A stretch of DNA of 64,000 bases from Sinohyriopsis cumingii (GCA_028554795.2 CM068824.1:158236289-158300288), one strand, 5' to 3'; counted from the stretch's first letter, positions 1-8,935 are shown. Made by a program: numbers and translations. Notes: generated by a model not told the origin, from the letters alone.

Positions 1-1397
1 TTAGCTAAAATATAAGAATATATTTTTTCTATACGAAAACGAAACCACTGAGAGTTAACTAGTAGTACGCATGCCACAGCTCTTAAATCTGTTCTTACAC
101 GTTTGTTGGTTAAGTTACAAACACAATTCTGTTTTTAGAAAGAAACCCATCTTTTTCTCGCATCAGTCCGTATACTATGAAACTAATCTCAGTGGTAATT
201 TCTGTTCTACTGACACGGGGGACATCTTCTGTTACATCGTCTCTGTTTTCCGCGTATGAACAAGTATCGTTGATATAAATGCATCGTGTGATTATGGACT
301 GGATTTATGTGGCAATTCTACATGTAGTCATCAGATTTCAGCGGCGACGGAGCAGATTGTTGACATCGTAAATTGTGTTTCTGTTCCGCCACTGAATGTT
401 TGAAATCATAATGTGGGGAAAATATGAAGACTTTCAATAGCAATTATCAAAAAATATGCTATGGAATATAACGTTTATTTCATTTTGAGTGCAGTAAGGA
501 GGATGTAGTTACACTGGGAATATAGTGGAAATTACAGTACAATTTCGAAATGCGTAATCAAGCTTGAGAACCCATGACATGGCTCATGTAATTCGGATTT
601 GCAGAACTAAGTACATTTTGAAGACGTACAGGATGTAGAACTGTGAGTATATTTTTGCCATTCTTGTTACCAGTGAAAGAATACAGTGTATGCCTTGTCA
701 CTTGCATGTTATTTGTAAGGACTCTGTCTGGCGTCTGCTGTATAGCTAGCCTAAATCCGAAACAATGTATAAAAAATTATTTATTTTGGGACTTATTCGC
801 AGCCTAGACGAAGTATTGAAGAAGTTCTTAGAGTGGAGTCGGAGAAATAGGTGAGTCTAATGGGCAACGGCTAGATAAAGACGGTTTAGAGAGGACAGAT
901 TCCATCAGGAGTTTGAACTACATGAACCTCTACTAAGGGATTTTGATATCCGCCACTCTTTAGGAGTTTAAAGTTAGGGATCTGATCCAATATTAGAAAA
1001 GGCTTATAGGATTCTGTTCAAAGTTTGTACTACTTTAGCCACTAACTAGACATTTTTGATTTCCCCCCTCTTTCAAAGTTTCTAGTTAGAGATATGGTCG
1101 AACAGTAGAAAACGTTCCGTCGAAATTCGTCTAGAAATCGGATGCTAAATACATCCTGTGTATTGTCTAATAATATTTCGACCCCAAGAAGAGGAACTGA
1201 CAAAATTCGTTCAGCGGAATAGGAAATATGAAGTCCCGTGTGGGTACCATCATCGGAAAGTCCATAGAGAGGACCGATTCTATCAGCAATTTAGACTACG
1301 CGAACCCTTGCTTTAAGTATTTTAACTGACACTTCTCTTGAACTTTTGCAGCTTGAAATATGCTCCAAGAGTAAGTATCAAACTACGAAATTATGTT
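1..1397. other. Gene-free flank with a diverged direct repeat
   Basis: I see no supportable coding region here. A segment near 885-930 and another near 1262-1310 share a core (GAGAGGAC then GATTC and ATCAG, followed by a similar ACTAC or ACTACG stretch), and the sequences between them also look loosely alike. This suggests an old tandem duplication with a period near 380 bp. Confidence 0.35.
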
Positions 1398-1399
1398 AG

Positions 1400-1401
<2 letters not shown>

Positions 1402-1488
<87 letters not shown>
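1402..1488. repeat. (TA)n microsatellite
   Basis: About 43 uninterrupted TA dinucleotides lie just upstream of the left end of the Polinton-like element. Reading frames through it give only Tyr-Ile repeats and are not genes. Confidence 0.97.
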
Positions 1489-1491
<3 letters not shown>

Positions 1492-1561
1492 GTAACAGGG
1501 AACACCATATGGGTGAAGTAAGTTGCACAGACGTTGCAGAGTTATATCACAAGGTGCTACG

Positions 1562-1566
1562 CGAAG
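1562..1566 (+). repeat. Left target-site duplication of Polinton element 1
   Basis: CGAAG lies immediately outside the left terminal inverted repeat and recurs immediately outside the right one at 23696-23700. Five base pairs is in the 4-6 bp range produced by retroviral-type integrases. Confidence 0.85.
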
Positions 1567-1809
1567 AGCAGCAGAGGGGGCGAATCCCACAACTTTTAGA
1601 AGCCTCCAAACGCCGAAATAAACCCTTTATAAAAACCCAACGCCGTTGCAAACGTAATTGTCGCGGCGTTTTTGTTGTCGTCGTCGTTGGAAGGGGCGCT
1701 GCCTACAACTTGTCGCCAAGGCCGAAATGGAGGGCTCTAACCTTACGAGTTGTAGACGTAATTGTCGCCGTCGTTGCTGAGTTTTGTTGTCGTCGCCCCC
1801 TCTGCTGCT
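1567..1809 (+). repeat. Left terminal inverted repeat of element 1
   Basis: This 243-bp sequence starts AGCAGCAGAGGGGGCGA and is repeated almost exactly in inverted orientation at 23453-23695. Its inner end is TCGCCCCCTCTGCTGCT, the reverse complement of its own first 17 bases, so each repeat is itself bounded by inverted ends. The reading frames through it (Val-rich and Cys-rich runs) are not genes. The ATPase stop codon lies only 3 bp inside the inner edge. Confidence 0.96.
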
Positions 1810-1811
1810 CT

Positions 1812-2477
1812 CTAGCTGAAAATTGTATCTAACCCGACTCGATACCGTGTTCGAGGATCATGTAAGTTTATCGTTACAAATCCATGTGGTTTTGCCTGAG
1901 CACGACCAAAGAAATGTTTAAACTTATTTACATCCATATCGCCGCTGCACCAAGTCTGATGTATATTTCGTAACGTGTGTGTGTCAACGCCGCTGAACAG
2001 CGCATGAATCTTACAGTTGTCCCTGATCACTTTTGGGATTTGTGTATATCGCTGGGTTACATAAATCACATCAGTGTTTTTATGTCTGCCGCGTGAAAAT
2101 ATGCTGGCAGGGTTTGATTGTTTATCCAACATCACATCATCGTATACGACTAAATTATTGATGCTCACGTCAATATCATCAATACTTGGTGCTTCAACGA
2201 TGTCAGTGATAAATTCAATAACACCATCGCCGCCACTTATCGATTTTGCATTCTCGTTAAAATCTTTAAACACGCTGTAGCATCGCTGATCGTCCACAGA
2301 TGGAGCTACCAAATACAACTTATCCCACTTCATCCACTTCATTATTAAATTAAGTAACAACTGCGTCTTGCCACTCCCAGATGGGCCTATAATTATCATT
2401 CGAATTGAATTTGGTAGCACCAAGTTATGTTTGATTGGCTCTCGTCGTTTTGTAGCAGAAAAGTCAGTGATCTCCAT
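1812..2477 (-). CDS. A32-type genome-packaging ATPase (FtsK/HerA superfamily)
   Basis: A 221-residue, uninterrupted protein predicted to pump viral DNA into capsids. The Walker A motif GPSGSGKT is at residues 31-38. The Walker B strand NLVVYDDV ends near residue 115 with Asp-Asp. A sensor-like segment with TQ is near 141-142, followed by RDN near 152-154, the order seen in poxvirus A32 and Polinton ATPases. The ATG at 2475-2477 has a full-length N-terminus and lies only 21 bp from the start of the divergent zinc-ribbon gene. It is one of the few intact genes in a decayed element. The family assignment rests on the motifs and on neighbouring capsid genes. Confidence 0.93.
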   Translation of the reverse strand: MEITDFSATKRREPIKHNLVLPNSIRMIIIGPSGSGKTQLLLNLIMKWMKWDKLYLVAPSVDDQRCYSVFKDFNENAKSISGGDGVIEFITDIVEAPSIDDIDVSINNLVVYDDVMLDKQSNPASIFSRGRHKNTDVIYVTQRYTQIPKVIRDNCKIHALFSGVDTHTLRNIHQTWCSGDMDVNKFKHFFGRAQAKPHGFVTINLHDPRTRYRVGLDTIFS

Positions 2478-2498
2478 TGGATATATTATAAAAAGAAT
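2478..2498. promoter_or_regulatory. Divergent AT-rich promoter between ATPase and zinc-ribbon genes
   Basis: Only 21 bp separate the two divergent start codons. They contain GGATATATTATAAAAAG, a TATA-like core. Similar TATATTATA or TAATATAAT blocks sit within 5-20 bp of many other start codons in the element, so I infer a shared viral promoter motif. Confidence 0.5.
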
Positions 2499-2699
2499 AT
2501 GGATTTATATTGTGTGAAATGTAGAGTACGTACCCCAACTGCAGACATAACAACCACTACAACAAAAAATAATCGACAAGAACTTACAGGCAAGTGTGAA
2601 CGATGCGGCACAAAAAAGTTTAAATTTATTCCGTCAGGTGGAGCGCCGAAACCAAAGTCAGCGTCGAGTAAAAAAAAAGGAGGTGATATCGCAGCCTAG
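2499..2699 (+). CDS. Zinc-ribbon protein (DUF5679-like)
   Basis: A 66-residue protein starting MDLYCVKCRVRT. Two Cys pairs, CVKC near residues 5-8 and CERC near 35-38, are separated by a Thr-rich segment and followed by GTKKFKF, the layout of the DUF5679 zinc ribbon found in many large DNA viruses and Polintons. The C-terminus is Lys/Ser-rich and suits nucleic-acid binding. I chose the ATG at 2499 rather than an in-frame upstream start because the upstream one would overlap the ATPase start and lie before the promoter-like block. Its frame is shared with the broken phospholipase downstream, separated by a TAG. Confidence 0.8.
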   Translation: MDLYCVKCRVRTPTADITTTTTKNNRQELTGKCERCGTKKFKFIPSGGAPKPKSASSKKKGGDIAA

Positions 2700-3035
2700 T
2701 TAGGAAAGTTACCAGGAACTCCGTGAGCGAAATACCCAGGAGAAAAACATCTTCCAGGATATAACTGATGTGGTCCTGGAACCCGACTTGATATCAGACT
2801 TGATGACCAGAATCAACCAAACCCCGGAGAAGAACCAGTAAATGCCATCGATAGCGCATGCCATGTCCATGATGTAGCTTACCGAAGTAAGGATTTGCAA
2901 CAGCGCCATCTCACGGATGTGAAATTAATCCACGCGTTAAATGCCATCACTGATAAATCTTTCAAAGAAAAGTTAGCTAGCTGGTTAATAAAATCTGCAA
3001 TGAAATCTAAGCTTGTATTAGGCGCTGGTAATTAA
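2700..3035 (+). pseudogene. Phospholipase A2-like protein (parvovirus VP1u/adintovirus type), broken
   Basis: The frame contains CGPGTRLD followed by NAIDSACHVHDVAY. These are the calcium-loop motif and the His-Asp catalytic helix motif of parvovirus-type phospholipase A2, used by virions for membrane breach during entry. The last 88 codons are open and end at 3033-3035. In-frame TGA codons at 2724-2726 and 2766-2768 interrupt the start, and no ATG remains. It follows the zinc-ribbon gene in the same frame and ends 5 bp before the integrase start. The equivalent gene exists in element 2 (39.2-39.6 kb). Confidence 0.78.
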
Positions 3036-3040
3036 TTATA

Positions 3041-3979
3041 ATGGAGTCGATTTATTATTCCCCAAGAGGATACTGGAGAGGTAGCGCATCAATCGGCAAG
3101 CTTGCCAACGCAGCAGCGGTTACACGTGATACTGCTAAGAATTGGTTATCCAAACAGGCAATATGGCAAATTTACCAACCACCGCCTAAACAAATTCACT
3201 TTGCACATTTCGATGTTAGTGTGCCAAATGAAGTTCATCAGGCTGATATATTATTTCTGCCACATGATACCATTCGTCGCCGAACATACAAGGATGCGTT
3301 AACTGTAGTTGATGTTGCAAGTAGATACAAAGATGCGGAACCGTTAGCGACTAAAACAGCATCTGAGGTTGCTTCTGCGTTTGAACGAATTTATCAACGA
3401 GGTGGTCTGCGATGGCCACAGCTGCTACAAGTTGATCCTGGTAAAGAATTTCAAGGCGCAGTATCATCACTGATGAAGCAACATAGCGTCGCCATCAGGC
3501 GAGGACATACTGCATTTCATCGTGATCAAGCAATTGTTGAGCGATTTAATCGAACACTTGCTGAGCGGTTATTTGGATATCAGTACGCGAAGGAATTTAT
3601 TCAAGATAAAAGATCGCGTGAATGGGTTGCAAGATTACCAAGCGTGATAGCTGCGCTAAATAATGAAATTACTCGAACAATCAACATGAAACCTGCCATC
3701 GCGGTCACTAAAAAAACATATACCACAACGACGGGATTTTTCAGCACAACCAATACAGTTAGATATTTATATGAACCAGGCGAATTTGAAAAAGGTAAAC
3801 GAAGAGCGACTGATCCTATCTGGAGTATTACCGCGCACAAGATATCCACCGTAACTAGATCCACTGGTAGACCAGCAATCTACAGGCTGGATTCGACTGC
3901 TGCTCAGCGTGGATTCACACGTGAGCAATTACAAGTAATTCCCGAGGACACACAATTACCACCCCGATCACTTAACTAG
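3041..3979 (+). CDS. Retroviral-type DDE integrase of element 1
   Basis: An intact 312-residue integrase that would insert the element into host DNA. The N-terminal part (1-45) carries a helix-turn-helix-like segment beginning YYSPRGYWRG. The catalytic core has Asp69 (HQAD), Asp132 (QVDPG) and Glu167 (IVERFNRTL), with 34 residues between the last two, as expected of the rve family. The C-terminal part, near 245-300, is basic and SH3-like in composition. The start follows an AT-rich TTAATTATAATG. It overlaps the convergent HNH end by 8 bp. This protein belongs to a lineage distinct from the integrase of element 2. Confidence 0.93.
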   Translation: MESIYYSPRGYWRGSASIGKLANAAAVTRDTAKNWLSKQAIWQIYQPPPKQIHFAHFDVSVPNEVHQADILFLPHDTIRRRTYKDALTVVDVASRYKDAEPLATKTASEVASAFERIYQRGGLRWPQLLQVDPGKEFQGAVSSLMKQHSVAIRRGHTAFHRDQAIVERFNRTLAERLFGYQYAKEFIQDKRSREWVARLPSVIAALNNEITRTINMKPAIAVTKKTYTTTTGFFSTTNTVRYLYEPGEFEKGKRRATDPIWSITAHKISTVTRSTGRPAIYRLDSTAAQRGFTREQLQVIPEDTQLPPRSLN

Positions 3980-4349
3980 TACCCAAGGCGCTGGCGCCTC
4001 TACGTCGATTACATTCAAGACAGGTCAGCATCACATTATCGCGTGTATGACCGCAACTATTATCTTTTCTGTCTACGGTAAATTTTCTTGAAATTTTATT
4101 CGAATACTGCCATAACATTATACAATTACAGCTCGCACAATGATTATTCTGCTGTTGTTTCAGCGCGTTAATAAATTCAACATCGAGGTCGAAATCGCGA
4201 TTATTTTTTTTGTCACTCTGTTTGTAACCGGCTAATTTTTTTCTTATTATGTCGCTGTTGTTTTCATTATTAATTTCATTAGCCATTGACTCTTCCAAGA
4301 CAATTCTTCGCAGTTGAGATATTCTTCTGACTCTGGCCAAGTAAACCAA
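3972..4349 (-). pseudogene. Helicase C-terminal tail joined to HNH nuclease
   Basis: This 125-residue open frame begins with VYLARVRR, which matches the last helicase motif (Tyr-x-Ala-x-Ser/Arg-Arg). It runs into a zinc-type HNH domain: CASC near residue 80, then FTVDRKDNSCGHTRDN with the catalytic His region, then CLECNRRRG. An HNH domain at the end of a replication helicase could cut replication intermediates or be a captured homing nuclease. It converges on the integrase, overlapping it by 8 bp. Confidence 0.72.
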
Positions 4350-4415
4350 GTTTGACCACTCGATTCGATCATCAACGATCCAGACAGTTGTATCACTGAT
4401 AGTCAGTACTTGAGA

Positions 4416-5042
4416 TTAATGAATTGTCATTGCGTATCCTAGCGTCCACGGAGATTTATTCATTTTTAGCGCGTTTTTGACAGCATTAATATCAGCTAAC
4501 ACAATATCATTCAATACTAAATTCTGTTTCCTTGACTGTCCTGGAATATCAACATCTATATTCTGTAACCGCGTATCAGCTGGTCTATAACACAATGGCA
4601 CTGGCAACAAAGAAACCTTTTCTCGTTGTAATTGAAATAACTGCTGTTGAAGTGTGTCTCTGACTATCTTTCTACTTGCCACTATCAAATCGTCTGGTTT
4701 CCACGCGCTCCAAAAGTCGCTGTTTGAAGTTTCAGGAATCATCTCGCGCATAATTGCGCATTTAATTTTATTCGGTTGTAATCTGATTAATGTTTTAAAT
4801 TCCTTCAACGTTGCATCAAGTGCTCTATGATCATCAGACACTTCTTCATAATAATCAACAAAATCTTTTAACCACAAATGCGGAGATGGACCAACAAAGG
4901 GTGGTGGCTGACCGTGATCGCCGCACATTATCACAGCTGTATTTTTTGTTAGCAGCCAATCCAGGAACAATTTTAATATATATAACGGTACCGTACATAT
5001 CTCATCCCAAATTATTTTCCCAGGAATATATTTTGTTCCCAT
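4416..5042 (-). pseudogene. Superfamily-1 helicase core segment
   Basis: The frame contains KIIWDEI (motif II, Asp-Glu) about 35 residues before VIMCGDHGQPPP (motif III, GDxxQ), then a C-terminal GYAMTIH (motif V/VI approach). This is the order of Pif1/RecD-type SF1 helicases, which unwind DNA during replication. It stops immediately after TIH at 4416-4418. Coding sequence with the helicase end then continues in another frame into the HNH segment. Confidence 0.75.
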
Positions 5043-5628
5043 TCGATCTGGAGTCTATACACCGCCGCTGTATTTGAAAAAGCTGTGATAAGTACAAGAA
5101 TTGACTCCTCGTTGTTTCATTTCCCTGGCTAGTCTGTGTTATAGGTGTTAGCACAATCATATCTGAATCGAAAATCTTCGATTTTCCACACAATAATTCA
5201 ACCGCTCGAGTTGTCTTACCAGACCCACCCGGTCCGCTCAAATAAACGGCTTTGTATCTGGTGATTGGATCATACACAGATGGTGCGTTCGACATTTCTG
5301 ATAATTCTGATTTACAATAATTATCTTTGATAGCAACATCAGCGGATTCACAATATCCATGTAACATTTCCTTTTTTATTCTCCACGAACTCCATGATTC
5401 ATCGTTGCTTGTAAAACGAGTCAGTGATTCTGAATATCTTTTACTGATACAAAATGAATCCGTTGCAACTCTAACTGCCGTGTCAGGAAATTGATTTATC
5501 ATTGATAGCAACTTTATAGAAACATAAGTCAGCATCGAAGACAAGAGCGCGTCCTCCCGATTACAAAATATATTTCTCGCAGTGGCATCGGCAATTATAA
5601 AATTTAATTCAGCGTCATCGATAATCAA
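5002..5628 (-). pseudogene. Junction of polymerase motif C-like block and SF1 helicase Walker A
   Basis: One 208-residue open frame carries both halves. VRVATDSFCISK at residues 52-63 resembles the Thr-Asp-Ser motif C (YxDTDS) of family-B polymerases. SGPGGSGKT at 131-139 is a Walker A motif followed by a helicase-like strand (IVLTPITQTS). Because both lie in a single uninterrupted frame, the physical fusion of a polymerase-like C-terminus to a helicase is supported at this point. The C-terminal end overlaps the next segment in another frame at 5002-5042. Confidence 0.6.
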
Positions 5629-5673
5629 TAGTGAGTGATGTAGTTTATGATCATATGCGCCACCTGAGTAAAT

Positions 5674-5937
5674 TTACCGATTATTCTTCTCCCGAGATCC
5701 TTTGCTGTTTTTTTCACTATTGCTGAGTTTAATCTTAAGAATATTAGGAGCCTCACCAACAATGACATCCATGGGAGTATTTGGGCTCTCTCGTGCATAC
5801 TCTTCAATGACTTCATCGAGACTGATACGCTCCGGTGTTGGCAACCAAACTGAAGTCTGCGGTCGATATGATATGATTGCTTCACTGACCGTCAAGGATA
5901 CCAGTATTCGGCTGTCAAGCATATATCGCAATAACAC
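5674..5937 (-). pseudogene. Middle polymerase segment, unassigned
   Basis: An 87-residue open stretch between the motif A-like and motif C-like segments (start MLLRYMLDSRILVSL). It contains an acidic PERISLDEVIEEYARES helix and no catalytic motif I recognise. Its place between palm motifs fits the fingers region (motif B) of a family-B polymerase, but I cannot point to a KxxxNSxYG-type signature. Confidence 0.4.
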
Positions 5938-6111
5938 TATTGGCGCCCAACGCTTTTCACTAAAGTGTCTGCCAAACCAAACTTAACAGCACGGATAAAG
6001 TTTTTCAGCAAATTTAAACGATGTCACACGAGCAAATCCTGTCAGGGGAAAATCGGGTAAAGGACCGTTTATAGCAACTCGTGTCATCGAGTTCGTGGGA
6101 TGTCCAAATCT

Positions 6112-6375
6112 TTAAAAGTATTCGTTGCACTCGCCCATCCCGAGAAAGCTTCCCGGATAACACGCAATCATATCCACGGAAATCATATCCCGGTAGTCAT
6201 ACCGGGTATTCCACAGCTCGCCATGCCCATACTCGACACAACTCAATCGCATGTCTTCGAGAAACTCACTTCGGGTTGGCCTCCACGAATTTCTTTCTCT
6301 GTCGGTGTGAGCGGCAACACTCGGAACTGTAAAACAATTAGTTAATAACTGCTCAGTGTTTTCTTTGATTTTCAC
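6112..6375 (-). pseudogene. Polymerase palm segment with motif A-like sequence
   Basis: The segment contains ISVDMIACYPGSFLGMGE, which resembles motif A of family-B polymerases (Asp, then hydrophobic residues, then Tyr-Pro). In protein-primed polymerases this motif is followed by a Gly-x-Pro region, and a similar GHP is readable just downstream in another frame. The assignment depends on context: a motif C-like block and a helicase follow at the expected positions. The open frame is bounded by frameshifts on both sides. Confidence 0.55.
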
Positions 6376-6515
6376 ATATTTTCTGCGAGTTTTTTCATTT
6401 GTTGTTGCAGAGACTCCGTCCGGTATAATTCACCGTTAGATCTTACAAATTGATCATACTCGCCATCTTCGGAACTTTTAAACAACCACATAGACACAGA
6501 ATCATTTTTACTTAT

Positions 6516-7403
6516 TTAATAAATAAAATAAAATATATTCCCCTGATAATATTTCACAACACGATCCCGCGGAAATATCGTAACTGCCTTAGTCCAAGCG
6601 TGAGCGTTATGATCAATGATATTTATTGGAGCACCGTATCGATTATATTTTGATTTGTATAATACTTCATCTGTTATCGTTGTTACGGTTATGGGAAATC
6701 TTAATGCTTTTTCTAGCTCGGCGACATCGTTTATTGACGCTCCTGTATCCTTGACTCGCTCCGCCCACGCTGCTATCTTGGAACGTCTTAACGCAGTTAG
6801 ACCGTTTCCGCGCATAGCATTTTTAAAATGTTCCATTACTCGCTTGGCTACACAATTCAGCCTTGACAATCTCATCGGGGTGAGTTTATCAATTTTTGGA
6901 TTTTTTATCGGATAGATTCCATAAATGACTGCGGTCTCAGGATACGCTCGAGAGTAATATGGTTTATCAATCCCAGTCAGCATTCCTGGTTTGGAATCTT
7001 TACTTAACAGAATGGTTTTTCCGCTAGCAAGAACAGGATCACGTTTATCACGGATAATCCACGTATCGGAATCTGCTTGCACAATAAATTTTATTCTGAA
7101 AAAATATTTCTGATTATCAAAGAGATAATCGATAATTGTTTTCGCTCGTGCATCTTTCATTGTAGCGTCCTTGACAGAGTCAGCGACATTAACTTCGTCA
7201 ACGACATCTTGGGTGTTGGGTATAATTTTAAATGACGACCACACGTGAGATGCACCGTCGTCGCAGAATTCGTTTTTGGCATTCCTGATAATATCAAACA
7301 GATCAGTCAGGGCTCGTCTCCGCGAGTCAGGGGTTAGTCTGTCAAGATCGAATCTGGAAGCTTTCCCGGTGCCAATGGCAGATAATCTTTCAAACTCCTC
7401 CAT
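6516..7403 (-). CDS. N-terminal segment of the replication gene
   Basis: A 295-residue open segment starting MEEFERLSAIGTGKASRF. The last 60 residues contain NIIDHNAHAW followed by AVTIFPRDRVV, a pattern I associate with the region before the exonuclease domain in large viral DNA polymerases. I do not recognise a catalytic motif in it. It ends at a stop at 6516. Recognisable coding sequence continues in another frame (about 6510-6376), including a Gln- and Lys-rich helix, so the stop reflects decay. An upstream in-frame start would add 20 hydrophobic residues and looks less likely than the ATG at 7403. Confidence 0.6.
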   Translation of the reverse strand: MEEFERLSAIGTGKASRFDLDRLTPDSRRRALTDLFDIIRNAKNEFCDDGASHVWSSFKIIPNTQDVVDEVNVADSVKDATMKDARAKTIIDYLFDNQKYFFRIKFIVQADSDTWIIRDKRDPVLASGKTILLSKDSKPGMLTGIDKPYYSRAYPETAVIYGIYPIKNPKIDKLTPMRLSRLNCVAKRVMEHFKNAMRGNGLTALRRSKIAAWAERVKDTGASINDVAELEKALRFPITVTTITDEVLYKSKYNRYGAPINIIDHNAHAWTKAVTIFPRDRVVKYYQGNIFYFIY

Positions 7404-7449
7404 ATTATATTTAAGACAAACATTTAAATAAGAAAATATTATATATAGA

Positions 7450-7737
7450 ATGAATAAATGCAAGTGGCTTCAAGTTGGATCCGTAATTCCTTGTAATAAA
7501 TTCTGCAGAAAAGAATTCTGTGGGGCCCATTCCCAAAGCGTCCGAAGGGGGAGTTTAGGACCAATACCATGCCTGCGATGTGCTGTTTGGGTCGGGGTGA
7601 AACACAGTTATGTGCAAGTTTCGGAGGAAAGAGATACCGTGAACTCAAGCGATATTATAACAAAAAAAATAAAAAATAACGACATTGCGCTGAAATGTGA
7701 GCGTGATTATATAACTAAGTTTTTAGACAAATTATAA
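7450..7737 (+). CDS. Small Cys-rich protein, probably zinc-binding
   Basis: A 95-residue protein with CNKFCRKEFC at residues 15-24 and a CLRC pair near 42-45. The Cys spacing suggests a small zinc finger. The C-terminal third is Lys/Asp-rich and may be coiled. I do not recognise the family with confidence. It begins just after AATATTATATATAG and diverges from the replication gene (start 7403). It precedes an HNH-type gene on the same strand by 25 bp. Confidence 0.55.
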   Translation: MNKCKWLQVGSVIPCNKFCRKEFCGAHSQSVRRGSLGPIPCLRCAVWVGVKHSYVQVSEERDTVNSSDIITKKIKNNDIALKCERDYITKFLDKL

Positions 7738-7762
7738 ATTAGACAAATATATTATTATATAA

Positions 7763-8254
7763 ATGAGCCAAGAGTTTGTCCCACAACCTATCATTAAGAA
7801 TTACGAAGCGAATCGCGAGGGAATAGTTAGGAATTGCAGGTTTTAAAAACCAGTTGGTGTTGTTAATACTTCTGGTTATCTTAGATTCAGCACTGGGGAT
7901 AAAAGCTATTATAATCACAGGTTCGTGTTCGAGTGTTTCTTTGGAGAGATCAAAGACGGTCTTGTAATTGATCACATTGATGGACAAAGACTTAATAATG
8001 GATTATCTAATCTACAAGCCATCATGCAGAGTGAGAATTCTGCACGAGGGGGTATCGGTAAGTTTATTAGTGTTGCAAAAAGAGCTGTCAGATCTTTCAG
8101 CATAAGTACCTGTGAAGAGAAAAGATTTCAATCAATGAACTCAGCTGCCAAGTATTTCGGTATTAACCCGCGTTCGGTTCAACGTGTGGCAGATAAAGTG
8201 AACAAATCTGTCCTCTCAAAACATATAAACAAAAAATTGTTTTTCATTATTTAG
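7763..8254 (+). pseudogene. HNH homing-type endonuclease with NUMOD1-like tail, one stop
   Basis: From ATG 7763 the frame is open except for a TAA at 7844-7846, and then continues to 8254 in the same frame. The core YYNHRFVFECFFGE followed by VIDHIDGQRLNN and LSNLQ is the HNH_3 fold of phage and intron endonucleases. The C-terminal FQSMNSAAKYFGINPRSVQR is a NUMOD1-like DNA-binding repeat. Free-standing HNH genes of this sort invade viral genomes. One nonsense codon, at codon 28, is the only lesion. Confidence 0.75.
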
Positions 8255-8673
8255 TTCATTAAAATCCTGAAGTTTTTAATATAAATGGGAGATAACTCTG
8301 TTAAGCATATCTCATGCAATTAGTTCCCTCCCCTTGCGCAACACTCTTTGAGATATCCAACGCGGCAGAGCGGTATACAGCCAATTGTATACACACTGCG
8401 TCACAGTCTATAGCAGTACAGGTAACACGGTCTCCAATTACTTCCCGTTGATTTTATCAGGGTGATTTTATCAAAAACTGTCAACACGGGCGCGTGTACA
8501 ATAAATAATTTTTTTTCACAGATAAAGTCCTTATTTTATTACATTTGTTCGGTTTTCTGGTTCATCTGTATTTTTTCTGCGATTATATTTAAGAAAACAA
8601 GTAGGAAAAACCGAGTGAGCTATTTCTGAACTTCCAAGTATCAGTCGGTTTATATACTATAGCCTCCGAATTA
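8255..8673. other. Intergenic, no gene seen
   Basis: About 420 bp without a supportable gene. It opens the 1.1-kb non-coding interval that separates the replication half from the small-gene half of element 1. Confidence 0.6.
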
Positions 8674-8811
8674 TATACGGGGTTTCGAAACCCAACAAAG
8701 TTGCACAACTTTTCGCCTTATCCCCCTGACGGGGTGACATTTTGCCACTCCGCGGGATTGATTTTGGGGTAGGGTGTGCAACTTTGTTGGGCGTAGAATA
8801 TAACCCCGTAT
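8674..8811. repeat. Long imperfect hairpin in element 1
   Basis: The arm at 8674-8709 (ATACGGGGTT then CCCAACAAAGTTGCACA) is matched in inverted orientation at 8774-8811, with a GC-richer loop of about 64 bp. The loop contains a short internal inverted repeat (CCCCCTGACGGGG). It may be a nested MITE or a structured control region of the element. Confidence 0.8.
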
Positions 8812-8817
8812 CTGTCT

Positions 8818-8935
8818 GTGCCGTCCTTAGTTACTATACTATATCCTAGTGTAAATACTATATGTTGTGCCGTCCTTAGTTACTATACTATATCCTACTG
8901 TAAATAGTGTAAATACTATATGTTGTGCTGTCCTA
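8818..8935. repeat. Two tandem ~55-bp units
   Basis: GTGCCGTCCTTAGTTACTAT and the following ACTATATCCTA..GTGTAAATACTATATGTT occur twice in a row. The second unit carries a small internal duplication (GTAAATAGTGTAAATA). Confidence 0.85.

Larger units (their letters stand above)
3972..7403 (-). pseudogene. Large replication gene: PolB-like, SF1 helicase and HNH nuclease, broken
   Basis: Successive minus-strand open segments (7403-6516, 6375-6112, 5937-5674, 5628-5002, 5042-4416, 4349-3972) run collinearly with almost no gaps. In order they carry an N-terminal replication-type domain, polymerase palm-like motifs, an SF1 helicase and an HNH domain. Where one segment stops, the homologous reading continues a few bases away in another frame. 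I therefore read them as one gene of about 3.4 kb disrupted by frameshifts and stops. Whether it was one polypeptide or two or three adjacent genes cannot be proved from this copy. The start at 7401-7403 is preceded by TTAAATATAAT. The six segments are listed separately. Confidence 0.7.

Noticed and set aside
1338..1832. Open frame through the (TA)n tract and left terminal repeat
   Set aside because: It is Tyr-Ile repeats plus a translation of the terminal inverted repeat. The same peptide appears from the right repeat at 23436-23762, so it is a repeat artefact.
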